Assembly (NCBI RefSeq): GCF_023147505.1
Contig: NZ_JAHXPB010000001.1
Location: forward strand, 372,001-436,000
Source of the DNA: Brevundimonas sp. EYE_349
GTDB taxonomy: Bacteria; Pseudomonadota; Alphaproteobacteria; Caulobacterales; Caulobacteraceae
DNA: 64,000 bases
Reading direction: 5' to 3'
Shown here in pieces: positions 27,733 to 35,443 of this stretch. Position 1 is the stretch's first letter; each line of letters opens with the position of its first letter. The notes beneath the pieces were generated by a model. It was not told where the DNA came from and did no database searches. It was given only the letters and a program-made list of their open reading frames with translations. A program made the position numbers and the translations under genes.

Positions 27733-28230
27733 TCATGCACGAACTTCCATCAAATCACTGATCCGCGTCGTGTAGCGCGGCGAACGGTTGTTCGCCCGTG
27801 TAGACCATGGTGTCGTCTGGCGGATGCCTCCGGGCCGTAACGTCCCTCGACCGAACTTCGCATTCACCGCGTCTAGCGCGGTCATTAGCTTCTGGGATCG
27901 CACCGGATCGACGGTCGGCAACAGATCGCGCGGCGCATCTGCCTCGGCTTGTAGGTCCAGCAGAATCACCCCCGCCTTGGCGTAGCGTGTTTCTGGCTTC
28001 CACATCGACCGGCCCGCCGCGACCGCCTGACCGATTATCGCCAAACTGTCGGCAGTCGGCTCAATCTCGAACGACCGCTGGCCATGATACCAAGGGTCGC
28101 CGTTGTGCGGGTGCGTGTGGAAGAACACCTGCATCGCGTTGGCCACTAGCCCATGCTTCCGACACTTCTCCGCAGCGCGTGCAGCGTGGGCCGCTAGTGC
28201 CTCGCGCATGTCCTGCCATGTCTCGACCGG
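27733..28230 (-). pseudogene. umuC-like Y-family polymerase, C-terminal fragment
   Basis: The readable part matches only the C-terminal end of UmuC-type proteins (little-finger region and DUF4113-like tail): EKCRKHGLVANAMQVFFHTHP, TADSLAIIGQAVAAGRSMWKP, KAGVILLDLQ, and the final SPRYTTRISDLMEVRA. The palm and fingers with the catalytic acidic residues, about two thirds of a normal protein, are missing. The open frame runs on to 28416, but homology stops near 28230, where a serine recombinase fragment on the other strand begins. Inactive remnant. Confidence 0.8.
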
Positions 28231-28470
28231 GTGATGTTTTCGATGTTGGGCGTCTTCGCCGAATTCGAACGAGCCATCCATAGGGAGCGCGTGCTTTCCG
28301 GGCTTCGTCGCACGACCAAGAAGAGCGGTCGAAAACCCATGCCTGACGACCGTGTGGAAGCGATCAGGAGGTCGTTGATCAACGGTCAGGGCATCCGCGC
28401 CACAGCCCGACTTCACCGGGCCTCCACGACCACTGTGACGACCATCAAGCGGTCTCTGGAGACGGTTTAG
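28228..28470 (+). pseudogene. Serine recombinase (resolvase/invertase), C-terminal fragment
   Basis: The frame encodes VMFSMLGVFAEFERAIHRERVLSGL, the end of the resolvase catalytic domain. It is followed by a short linker and a helix-turn-helix (IRRSLINGQGIRATARLHRASTTTVTTIKRSL). The N-terminal catalytic serine region is absent; the sequence upstream is umuC on the opposite strand. It looks like the broken end of a former transposon or resolvase gene. Confidence 0.8.
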
Positions 28471-28569
28471 GAAGGCCGTCGCGAGCGTCGATGCAAATAA
28501 GCTACGCCGCTTGACGACGTGAGCCGAGACCGCTCCTGACGGACTTCTTGCCCTGCCGAGACCTTCACT

Positions 28570-28773
28570 ATGTCAAGCCGACCCACCTGCCTCGAACGTG
28601 CCTATCAACTCGCCGAAAGCGGTTCGTGCCGTGACCTTCGCGAGATCGCCGCAGCCCTCAAACGCGAAGGCTTCACGGGCATCCGGGCGCAGCTTGAGGG
28701 TCGGTCGCTGACCAATGCGTTGCGTGCGCTCTACCGGTCGAACTTCCGTCAGGCGGACGAGGCCACGGGCTGA
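28570..28773 (+). CDS. Conserved-looking small protein, 67 aa
   Basis: Encodes MSSRPTCLERAYQLAESGSC and continues with DLREIAAALKREGFTGIRAQLEGRSLTNALRALYR. The CLERAYxLAxSG start and a helical body resemble short uncharacterised proteins found near alphaproteobacterial mobile regions, from memory only. No catalytic motif. The ATG at 28570 has no strong ribosome site. The following 28774-28990 shows no gene I can support. Confidence 0.5.
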   Translation: MSSRPTCLERAYQLAESGSCRDLREIAAALKREGFTGIRAQLEGRSLTNALRALYRSNFRQADEATG

Positions 28774-28990
28774 ACCGGGAATGAAACCTCGACGACCAGA
28801 CCAGCGGCCGTCCAATCGCGTTTCAACGACCATGTAGTCGTCGCGTGACGTTCGCCACCAGTTTGGAGCCTAACCAGAACCTCCAGACCGGTCGGGCGAC
28901 CCTTGGGGGCTGACCCTCCGGGCAAGGATCGGAAGTCAGTCGGGCGTGGAGAAGGCAGCGTTTTATCCGCCCCCTCCTCCACCCACGAGA

Positions 28991-29491
28991 TCAGGACTTG
29001 GAGGCGAGGGCGTCCTTGTTGACCGCCGCATCGGCGATGGTGGTCAGGTCTTCGTCCGTCTGCGACTCTTCGTTGAGCGTCTCTTCGAGGAGCTTGGCCG
29101 CATCCTTCAAACCAAGCACGTTGGCCCAGCGGCGCAGTGTGCCGTAGCGAGTGATCTCGTAGTGCTCCACCGCCTGCGCGGCGGCCAATAGACCGGCGTC
29201 GAGAGCAGGCGTGCCTTTGTATTCCTCCATGATCTCATCGCCCTCGGCGAGGATGCCCTCGATGGCGTCGCACGTCTTGCCGCGCGGTGCTTTTCCGATG
29301 ATCTCAAACACCTGCTGAAGGCGCTCGATCTGGCCTTCAGTCTGATCCTTGTGCTTTTCGAAAGCGGCCTTGAGTTGCGGATGTTGAGCCGCGCGCGCCA
29401 TTTTCGGCAGCGACTTCAGAATCTTCCGCTCGGCGTAATAGATGTCCTTGAGGGTGTCGTGGAAAAGGTCGTCGAGGGTTTTGTCGGCCAC
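28991..29491 (-). CDS. YciE/YciF-type ferritin-like protein (DUF892)
   Basis: A four-helix ferritin-like protein of 166 aa. Family features are the N-terminal LFHDTLKDIYYAERKILKSLPKMA, the central KDQTEGQIERLQQVFE, and AAQAVEHYEITRYGTLRRWA with Glu/His ligands for a di-metal site. Members are induced by general stress; function is unclear. It lies on the island as an isolated gene, and Dps, another ferritin-like protein, lies just outside the island. Confidence 0.9.
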   Translation of the reverse strand: MADKTLDDLFHDTLKDIYYAERKILKSLPKMARAAQHPQLKAAFEKHKDQTEGQIERLQQVFEIIGKAPRGKTCDAIEGILAEGDEIMEEYKGTPALDAGLLAAAQAVEHYEITRYGTLRRWANVLGLKDAAKLLEETLNEESQTDEDLTTIADAAVNKDALASKS

Positions 29492-29715
29492 GGTTTTTCT
29501 CCTGATAACGTGCGGTTTGAAAATCGCCGCACTTCAAGGAAGTTCCAAAATTCCACCCGTCTGGAGGCAAGGTGTTGATGCGCTCATGCATGCCGCTGCG
29601 AGCCATCTGCGCGAGAAAGCCGAAGTGCTCGACCAAGATGCAGAGCCGCAGATTGGCGGGACAGATCAGCGATAGGCCGACCTGATGGGCGGACTATCGT
29701 GCCCCTGCCGTAGGC

Positions 29716-30006
29716 CTAAGCCAGCGCCAGCTTTGCGTTCACCTGATCTTCCTCGCGGCTGAACTGGAAGCGCACCTCGACGCCGCCATTGCCGAGCGGG
29801 TAGTGCGGCCAGTTCGACGGCTCGATACCGATAGCTATCACTACCGCCTTCGCACGGTCGGCCAGCACCTGTTCCGCCCGCACGTTCAGCGACAGCTTGC
29901 CGACATCGTAGCCAACGCTTTCCAGCACGTCGGCCAGAAGCTGCTCTTCTGCGTCAACATCGGACGCCGTGCCAGCATCCAGATCACCGCCGACCGATAC
30001 GGGCAC
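29716..30006 (-). CDS. Hypothetical ORF of doubtful status, 96 aa
   Basis: The C-terminal half (PSNWPHYPLGNGGVEVRFQFSREEDQVNAKLALA) looks protein-like, but the N-terminal part overlaps the older integrase remnant on the opposite strand. No family is recognised. It may be a truncated gene whose start was lost at the junction near 29935. The interval 29492-29715 shows nothing that can be supported. Confidence 0.25.
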   Translation of the reverse strand: MPVSVGGDLDAGTASDVDAEEQLLADVLESVGYDVGKLSLNVRAEQVLADRAKAVVIAIGIEPSNWPHYPLGNGGVEVRFQFSREEDQVNAKLALA

Positions 30007-30057
30007 CTGTCGGCCGACGATCTCGTGGATATGGTGGATGGCCTCGCCGCTGCCTAG
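29950..30057 (+). pseudogene. Remnant of a second tyrosine integrase (C-terminal tail)
   Basis: The + frame ends in RASIQITADRYGHLSADDLV and continues MDGLAAA before the stop at 30057. This matches the end of phage-type integrases, including the catalytic-Tyr segment (DRYGHL). The conserved Arg, HxxR and preceding fold are not readable upstream in any frame. It implies an earlier integration event at or in this island. Confidence 0.65.
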
Positions 30058-30106
30058 TTACAGTATCGCCGGTCGCAGCGGACGTTTAGGTTGCTGAGGT
30101 CAAGCG

Positions 30107-30574
30107 TTGGCTCATATCTTCTCCGAGATACAAAATGCTATCGCTTCGTCCATGTTGAAAAAGCTCTCATCGCTGCAATCAGGAACGCTAGGCGAACTGC
30201 TCGCGGTGGCCAAGCTAAACACACTTGGATTTGCGGCTTATATCAGCCCGGAGGGAGCACCCGGCCACGATATCATCGTCGTTGTTGATGGTCAGGCGAA
30301 ATCAATCGAGGTTAAGACCCGACAATTCTTGAGCCGACCCTCGGAGATAACGCGCTGGCCCGTCGATATGGAAGCTAAACGCGACGCCGATTTTTTTCTT
30401 TTTATAGAACTCGACTTACGAACATTGTCACCAAACTTCTATTTGCTGACGAATATTCAGGCTCGTGAAACTTACAAAAACTATGTCGGCGGTGGAAATT
30501 GCATCCCTCCTCATGTGAGGCGATTGGTGACCCCGAACGATTTTTCAGCCCTCGACGGGAAAGCACACTCATAG
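30107..30574 (+). CDS. Putative PD-(D/E)XK-fold nuclease
   Basis: A 155-aa protein with the arrangement of a restriction-type fold: helix GTLGELLAVAKLNTLGF (conserved Glu), then GHDIIVVVDGQAKSIEVKTRQF, giving the D-x(n)-ExK triad. No specific family is recognised. It starts at TTG 30107 after GAGG with 7-base spacing; ATG 30152 is an alternative. G+C is low (27/60 at 30121-30180, 21/60 at 30421-30480), indicating foreign origin. It could be a solitary nuclease, part of a defence gene, or structural only. Confidence 0.65.
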   Translation: MAHIFSEIQNAIASSMLKKLSSLQSGTLGELLAVAKLNTLGFAAYISPEGAPGHDIIVVVDGQAKSIEVKTRQFLSRPSEITRWPVDMEAKRDADFFLFIELDLRTLSPNFYLLTNIQARETYKNYVGGGNCIPPHVRRLVTPNDFSALDGKAHS

Positions 30575-30673
30575 TCACGGGCATCGATTAAGCGCCCAGC
30601 GAACGCCCGTAATGAGTCGGACTGCGAAGTCTGGGAGTCAGAAAGCAGACATCAGGAAGTTTAGACTTCAAAG

Positions 30674-32392
30674 TCACGCCAGCTTCGGAAACGTAGGGAA
30701 GTCGATCTTGTCGATGGCTTCCACCAGCACATCGAACTCTGCCCCATAGCCATACTTCCGGCCCTCTGACGCGATGCCTTTGTGGCCAGAGAGAATGTCG
30801 CTGATGTTCTCTTGGATGATGCCACGGGCCTGACGCTTGAAGCTGTGTCGGAACGAGTGGAACACCTTGACCTTCGGCTCGTCGAACCCTTGGCCTTTGA
30901 CCTTGGCGTTCGCCGCCGTCCAGAAGCCCCACCATTTGGAGAACTGTTTGGTTGCAGCTTCCTCGTCGTTCGGATCGTGAGGGAGTTCGGGGAAGACGAA
31001 GCCACCCTTGGGCTGGTTCTTCACATACTCGATAAAGCCAAGTTCGATCAGCTTCTTGTGGACCGGCACAAAGCGGGCTGACGACTCGTTCTTAAGGTCT
31101 CGGCCAGTCCAGTCGAACGCCCAGCGGCTGCCGACTTTCACCAGTTCAGACACGCGAGCGCCGCCGATCTCTTCCATGCGGACGCCATGCCAGAGGGCGA
31201 AGATGGGGAGCCAGTAGTAGGCATCCTTGACAAGCACGGCGCCCGGCTCCTTGGCGTAGCCGTAGCGACCGCCCTTCCGGTCGAGCATCTTGTCCGCGCC
31301 ATGGAACAAAGGTGCGGAGAAGATCGCGGCTACGTCGTCGGCATCGTAGGGCTTCCGCTTGATCGCAGCGGCCGGTTTCTTCGGCATGACCACACTGACG
31401 GGATTGAACGGAATGAGCCGCCGACCATGGGCGAAGGTCCAGACCATATTGAAGTGACGCCAATAGCCGTAGGTCGTCGTTTCCGACAGGCGCGGATAGC
31501 CCGGCTCGTCGCGCTCGAACTTGGCGATGACCTCTAGGAAGCCCAGCTTCGAAACGTCCTTCTTGGTGAAGGGGTATTTCCGCAGTTCCAGCTTGAAGCG
31601 GTCGAGGTCTTGGTGGTCGATGTCCGCCATCGGCTTGTCATTCAGGAAGCTGACCAACAGCTTGAAGTAGGCGCGGACCCGCTCGGGTTCCTTGGGCTGC
31701 TCGCTGGCGTTCCACATCTCGAACGCCTCCATGATCCGCAGGGAGTTGGCCGCAGGTTGCGTCAGCGCCACAGGAGCCGGAGCCGAGACATCTTGGATGA
31801 TCGTCTCTGGCCAATGGTCGAAGTCACCTCCCCGGAAACGCTCGATGTGGCGTTCGACGTTGGCCCATGCATCGGCGAACAAGGTCGCCAGCTTGGGAAG
31901 GATCGGGTGAGCCGGATCGGCACCGACGCCTTGCGAGTTCAGGGCATCGGAAAACGTCGGATAGAATGTCGGGATGCTGCCGATGTCATGGACCGACAGC
32001 TTGTATCGAATGTCGGACAGGCGAACGGCTTCATCCGAGAACTTGGCGAAGGCCGGGGTCACGTCGTTCCAGTGTTCATCATAAGATCGCTGGATGCTGG
32101 CAATCCGCCAGCGCTCGATAGCCGCAAGGGCGTGGTCGCGAGGTATGATGATCCGTGTTTGGACGGCAGACGGGAGCGGGGTTGGTGCGACGTGAACGCT
32201 TGCGGCTTTCACCTGAGCTTCCAGCGCGGCCAAGATCGGAACAGCCCGGTTTCGGGCTTCAGTTTTGTCCTTAGTCCGAAGCGACTTCCAGACCTGATTC
32301 TTGCCCGCGAAGGCGTGGCGCGCGACAGGCGGAATGTTGAGGACGACGTAGTAGGTCGAACCCCGAAGCATGACGTTTTGCATGAAGGTCAT
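30674..32392 (-). CDS. Tyrosine site-specific recombinase (island integrase)
   Basis: The 572-aa protein has an N-terminal region beginning MLRGSTYYVVLNIPPVARHAF, a central SAM-like core-binding domain, and a C-terminal catalytic domain. Catalytic residues visible are Arg in LWHGVRMEEIGG (about residue 400), HSFRHSF (H-x-x-R, about 505), His in LSGHKG, and the nucleophile Tyr in GRKYGYG (about 547). It is intact. Its 5' end is 80 bases from attR in tRNA-Gln, the usual position for an integrase of a tRNA-borne island. Confidence 0.93.
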   Translation of the reverse strand: MTFMQNVMLRGSTYYVVLNIPPVARHAFAGKNQVWKSLRTKDKTEARNRAVPILAALEAQVKAASVHVAPTPLPSAVQTRIIIPRDHALAAIERWRIASIQRSYDEHWNDVTPAFAKFSDEAVRLSDIRYKLSVHDIGSIPTFYPTFSDALNSQGVGADPAHPILPKLATLFADAWANVERHIERFRGGDFDHWPETIIQDVSAPAPVALTQPAANSLRIMEAFEMWNASEQPKEPERVRAYFKLLVSFLNDKPMADIDHQDLDRFKLELRKYPFTKKDVSKLGFLEVIAKFERDEPGYPRLSETTTYGYWRHFNMVWTFAHGRRLIPFNPVSVVMPKKPAAAIKRKPYDADDVAAIFSAPLFHGADKMLDRKGGRYGYAKEPGAVLVKDAYYWLPIFALWHGVRMEEIGGARVSELVKVGSRWAFDWTGRDLKNESSARFVPVHKKLIELGFIEYVKNQPKGGFVFPELPHDPNDEEAATKQFSKWWGFWTAANAKVKGQGFDEPKVKVFHSFRHSFKRQARGIIQENISDILSGHKGIASEGRKYGYGAEFDVLVEAIDKIDFPTFPKLA

Positions 32393-32393
32393 T

Positions 32394-32471
32394 ATTAGCA
32401 GATTTCTTTAGCACGATGGCCCGAAACCCTTGAAGATTGGGCTAATCGGGGCTGCGCCTGAGACTGCTAAT
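32394..32471. other. Putative integrase arm-type sites, right end
   Basis: ATTAGCAG occurs at 32394-32401 (+ strand, just upstream of the integrase start) and as its complement CTGCTAAT at 32464-32471, ending one base before the attR repeat. The opposite orientations at this end, and two direct copies at the left end, resemble the arm-site layout of tyrosine-integrase elements. This may also place the integrase promoter under its own control. Confidence 0.5.
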
Positions 32472-32491
32472 CGGTGGCTGGGGAACTAGGA
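32472..32491. repeat. attR: right 20-bp direct repeat inside tRNA-Gln
   Basis: An identical copy of 25259-25278. It covers the CCA end, acceptor 3' strand and part of the T-arm of tRNA-Gln, so integration leaves the tRNA gene intact. Confidence 0.9.
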
Positions 32492-32548
32492 CTCGAACCT
32501 AGAATGACGGTACCAAAAACCGTAGTGTTACCATTACACCATTCCCCA
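32475..32548 (-). tRNA. tRNA-Gln (anticodon UUG)
   Basis: 74 nt on the reverse strand with encoded CCA. The acceptor TGGGGAA pairs with TTCCCCA, the discriminator is G, the anticodon stem is ACGGT/ACCGT with loop TTTTGGT (anticodon TTG), and the T-arm is CTAGG-TTCGAGT-CCTAG. It serves as the island's integration target. Confidence 0.96.
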
Positions 32549-32748
32549 GCAGGACCGGCGTTTCCGCAGCGCTCTGTGCGGCGGAGGCGGTCAGATAGGC
32601 CAAACCGATTTGGGATGCAACACCCTCTTTCACGACTATTTTCGGTCTGTGCGAAGAAGGTCGAAATGGGTGCTTGCGGCCTCTCGAACCCATGGCTATA
32701 AGCCGCGTCCTCACTTCGGGGCGACGCCTTATGGCCCATCCCCACGGT

Positions 32749-32825
32749 CGGAGTGTGGCTCAGCCTGGTAGAGCACTGCGTTCGGGACGCAGGGGTCGGA
32801 GGTTCGAATCCTCTCACTCCGACCA
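32749..32825 (+). tRNA. tRNA-Pro (anticodon CGG)
   Basis: 77 nt with encoded CCA. Acceptor CGGAGTG/CACTCCG, anticodon stem CTGCG/CGCAG with loop TTCGGGA (anticodon CGG), T-arm GGAGG-TTCGAAT-CCTCT. It lies 200 bases from tRNA-Gln, divergently transcribed; 32549-32748 holds nothing else that can be supported. Confidence 0.96.
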
Positions 32826-32872
32826 TCTTCTCCTTCGAGATTTCCGACGATCATGCGTCGCCCGACGCGCGG

Positions 32873-33919
32873 TCAATCATCGTTCGCCGCCGCCTCCATC
32901 GCCTGGCGCGCCACAGCGTTCAGATGCGCTCCGACCGACTCGATGGTCCGCAAGCCCAAGGCCGTTCGACGCGCCGTCAGATCGGTCGAACCGGCGTCGT
33001 AATCGGCCATCAGTCGGCGCACGAAGTCGCCGTCCTGAACCTCGACCAACACCTGATCCATCGCCTGTCGCGATTCCGGGCCGATGACGCGCGGGCCTGT
33101 CAGATAGGCGCCGTATTCCGCCGTGTTGGAAATCTTGGCGAAGGCGCCCGCGACGCCGCGTTCGTACATCAGGTCGGTCACCAGCTTGGTCTCGTAGAAG
33201 CACTCGAACCACGCCACCTCTGGCGGATAGCCGGCGGTCACCAGCTTCATGAAGGCCGCGTCGATCAGTTCGGCGATTCCGCCGCACAGCACCACCTGTT
33301 CGCCAAACAGATCGCTCTCGCACTCGTCGCGCATCGTGGTTTCAAGAATGCCCTTTCGCCCGCACCCCAGCGCCGCCGCATAGGACAGACCCAAGGCGTG
33401 GGCGTCGCCGGTGGCGTCCTGCTGCACGCCGAACAAGCAAAAAACGCCCTCGCCAGCCTCGTACAGGTCGCGGATGCGCGGCCCTATGCCCTTCGGCGAG
33501 GCCAGGATCACGTCCAGATCCGCGCGTGGTTCAACCAGTCCGAATCGGACCGACAGGCCGTGGGCGAACACCAAGGCCGCGCCCGGCCGCACGTTCGGCT
33601 CCAACTCGTCTCGCCACAGATCGCGGTGCGCCTCGTCGGACGTCATGACGGCCACCACATCGGCGCCCGCCGCCGCCTGACCGGCCGTCATCACCTCGAA
33701 TCCATCGGCGCGCGCCAGATCGCGCGTCTTTGAGCCGGCCTTCAGCCCCACCACGATGTCGCTCACGCCAGAATCGCGCAGGTTCAGCGCATGGGTGCGG
33801 CCCTGACTGCCATAACCGATCATGGCCACGCGCTTGCCGCGAATGATCGAAAGGTCGCAGTCGCGGTCATGGAAGACGGGCAGAGGATTGGGTATGGTCT
33901 GGGTCATGGCCGTCTTCAT
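32873..33919 (-). CDS. Ketol-acid reductoisomerase-like protein (divergent class I)
   Basis: Has the NADPH fold motif MIGYGSQGRTHALNLRDSG and the KARI C-terminal knotted domain with metal and substrate segments ETTMRDECESDLFGEQ, CGGIAELI, and ISNTAEYGAYLTGPR. Length (348 aa) is near normal. It departs from typical IlvC: the PKGPGHxVR motif reads PKGIGPRIR, and FAHGxNIHF reads FAHGLSVRF. It is not next to ilvB or ilvH, so it may be a paralogue with altered substrate. The ATG at 33919 has GGAGG 8 bases upstream. Confidence 0.85.
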   Translation of the reverse strand: MKTAMTQTIPNPLPVFHDRDCDLSIIRGKRVAMIGYGSQGRTHALNLRDSGVSDIVVGLKAGSKTRDLARADGFEVMTAGQAAAGADVVAVMTSDEAHRDLWRDELEPNVRPGAALVFAHGLSVRFGLVEPRADLDVILASPKGIGPRIRDLYEAGEGVFCLFGVQQDATGDAHALGLSYAAALGCGRKGILETTMRDECESDLFGEQVVLCGGIAELIDAAFMKLVTAGYPPEVAWFECFYETKLVTDLMYERGVAGAFAKISNTAEYGAYLTGPRVIGPESRQAMDQVLVEVQDGDFVRRLMADYDAGSTDLTARRTALGLRTIESVGAHLNAVARQAMEAAANDD

Positions 33920-34448
33920 AACCCCTTCCTCCGTCGTCGCCTTCTGGAAAGAGGCCGGACCCGAAAAGTGGTTCGCCAAGGACGATGCGTTCGACTCTCT
34001 TTTCCGCGAGCGGGGCCGCGACGTCCACTGGGCCGCCGCGCGGCGCGAACTGGACGACTGGATGGCGACGGCCGAGGGCGCCCTGGCGCTGCTAATCCTG
34101 CTGGACCAGTATCCGCGGAACAGTTTCCGCGGCACAGCGCATCAGTTCGCGACCGATCCGCTGGCGCTGATGTTCGCCAATCAGGCGGTGGCGCGCGAAC
34201 TGCATCTGGCCGTCGAACCGGCGTTGAAGAACTTCATCCTGCTGCCGTTCGAACATTCCGAAAGGATCGAGGATCAGGACCGCTACATGGCTTTGATCGC
34301 CGGCGACGCGGAGTTGGAGAAGTGGGGCAAACTCCATCGCGACATCATCGTTCGCTTCGGCCGCTTCCCCCACCGAAACGCGGCACTGGGCCGTCAGACT
34401 ACACCTGAAGAACAGGCCTTTCTGGACGACGGCGGATTCGGGGGCTGA
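33906..34448 (+). CDS. DUF924-family protein
   Basis: A 180-aa helical protein of the TPR-like DUF924 family. Hallmarks are VVAFWKEAGPEKWFAKDDAFD near the N-terminus, LLDQYPRNSFRGTAHQFATDP in the middle and LPFEHSERIEDQD. Biochemical role is unknown. The best start, ATG 33906, lies inside the first codons of the divergent reductoisomerase gene (14-bp overlap of opposite starts), so the two promoters must overlap the opposing coding sequences. Confidence 0.88.
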   Translation: MAVFITPSSVVAFWKEAGPEKWFAKDDAFDSLFRERGRDVHWAAARRELDDWMATAEGALALLILLDQYPRNSFRGTAHQFATDPLALMFANQAVARELHLAVEPALKNFILLPFEHSERIEDQDRYMALIAGDAELEKWGKLHRDIIVRFGRFPHRNAALGRQTTPEEQAFLDDGGFGG

Positions 34449-34558
34449 TTCGCCCACAAGTATCTCCAGCCCCTAGCGTATTGATAAAATTCAAGACGCG
34501 ACCCTTTAGTTAGGAAGTTCTTAAGTGACTCAGCGCGGCCTTGGCCGAGGTTGGGGAC

Positions 34559-35443
34559 ATGATGATGGACGGCAGCGGGCAGTTTGCTACTGGATCGGAC
34601 TTGAGGTCATCGCCCCTGAACGAGCCCCTATCCGCGCCGGCCGATCATCCTGAGCGTCAGTATCTAAATCTGCTGCACGACATCCTGAACAACGGCGTGA
34701 GGCGCGACGACCGCACCGGCACCGGGACCCTGGGCGTGTTCGGTCGCCAGATGCGGTTCGATCTGACCAAGGGTTTTCCTGTCCTGACGACCAAGAAGCT
34801 GCACCTGCGCTCCATCATCGTCGAACTGCTGTGGTTCCTGCGCGGCGAGACCAACATCGCCTATTTGAAGGATAACGGCGTCCGCATCTGGGATGAATGG
34901 GCCGACGCCGAAGGGGAGCTGGGGCCGGTTTACGGCAAACAGTGGCGTTCCTGGACCGCGCCCGACGGTCGGGTCATCGACCAGATCGAGAAACTGGTCC
35001 ACGGCTTGAAGACCAATCCTAACAGCCGCCGCCACATCGTCACCGCTTGGAACCCGGCGGACGTGGACGACATGGCCCTGCCGCCCTGTCACTGCCTGTT
35101 TCAGTTCTTCGTCGCGGACGGCAAACTCAGCTGCCAGCTGTATCAACGCAGCGCCGACGTCTTCCTGGGCGTGCCGTTCAACATCGCCTCCTACGCATTG
35201 CTTACGATGATGCTGGCCCAGGTCGTGGGGCTGGAGGCGGGCGACTTCGTCCACACCTTTGGCGACGCCCACCTGTATCTGAACCATCTGGAACAGGCCG
35301 AGCTTCAGCTGACGCGCGAGCCCCTGCCCCTGCCGGTCATGCGGATCTCGCCCAAGACCGACCTGTTCGCCTTCGAGCTGAGCGACTTCACGCTGGAGGG
35401 CTATGAGGCCTGGCCGCACATCAAGGCGGCTGTGGCGGTCTGA
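34559..35443 (+). CDS. thyA: Thymidylate synthase
   Basis: Methylates dUMP to dTMP with methylene-tetrahydrofolate. The catalytic Cys177 lies in [13 protein letters not shown]. Other motifs are [16 protein letters not shown] near the N-terminus, [12 protein letters not shown], and [16 protein letters not shown]. The ATG at 34559 follows GAGG with 8-base spacing and leaves about 30 extra residues before the conserved start [11 protein letters not shown]. Heads a thyA-MazG gene pair, with folA nearby completing the folate cycle for dTMP. Confidence 0.96.
   Translation: MMMDGSGQFATGSDLRSSPLNEPLSAPADHPERQYLNLLHDILNNGVRRDDRTGTGTLGVFGRQMRFDLTKGFPVLTTKKLHLRSIIVELLWFLRGETNIAYLKDNGVRIWDEWADAEGELGPVYGKQWRSWTAPDGRVIDQIEKLVHGLKTNPNSRRHIVTAWNPADVDDMALPPCHCLFQFFVADGKLSCQLYQRSADVFLGVPFNIASYALLTMMLAQVVGLEAGDFVHTFGDAHLYLNHLEQAELQLTREPLPLPVMRISPKTDLFAFELSDFTLEGYEAWPHIKAAVAV

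Larger units (their letters stand above)
25259..32491. mobile_element. Integrated genomic island at the 3' end of tRNA-Gln(UUG)
   Basis: A 7.2-kb segment is bounded by an exact 20-bp direct repeat, the right copy being the last 17 bases of tRNA-Gln plus three more. A tyrosine integrase gene lies just inside the tRNA end. Cargo: 3'-5' exonuclease, XRE regulator, SRAP protein, small ORFs, umuC and recombinase remnants, YciF-type protein, older integrase tail and a PD-(D/E)XK-type protein. Base composition is mixed and lower in GC than the flanks in places (21 of 60 bases G+C at 30421-30480). No conjugation genes are seen, so it is a small integrative element or remnant. Confidence 0.9.

Noticed and set aside
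28231..28416. N-terminal extension of the umuC-like frame
   Set aside because: This part is antisense to the serine recombinase fragment and shows no umuC similarity.
28749..28982. 77-aa minus-strand frame
   Set aside because: No ribosome site, overlaps the plus-strand 67-aa gene, no recognisable motif.
29586..29675. Short plus-strand frame reading MHAAASHLREKAEVLDQDAE
   Set aside because: Looks helical but is only 29 codons from its ATG, with no ribosome site or family.
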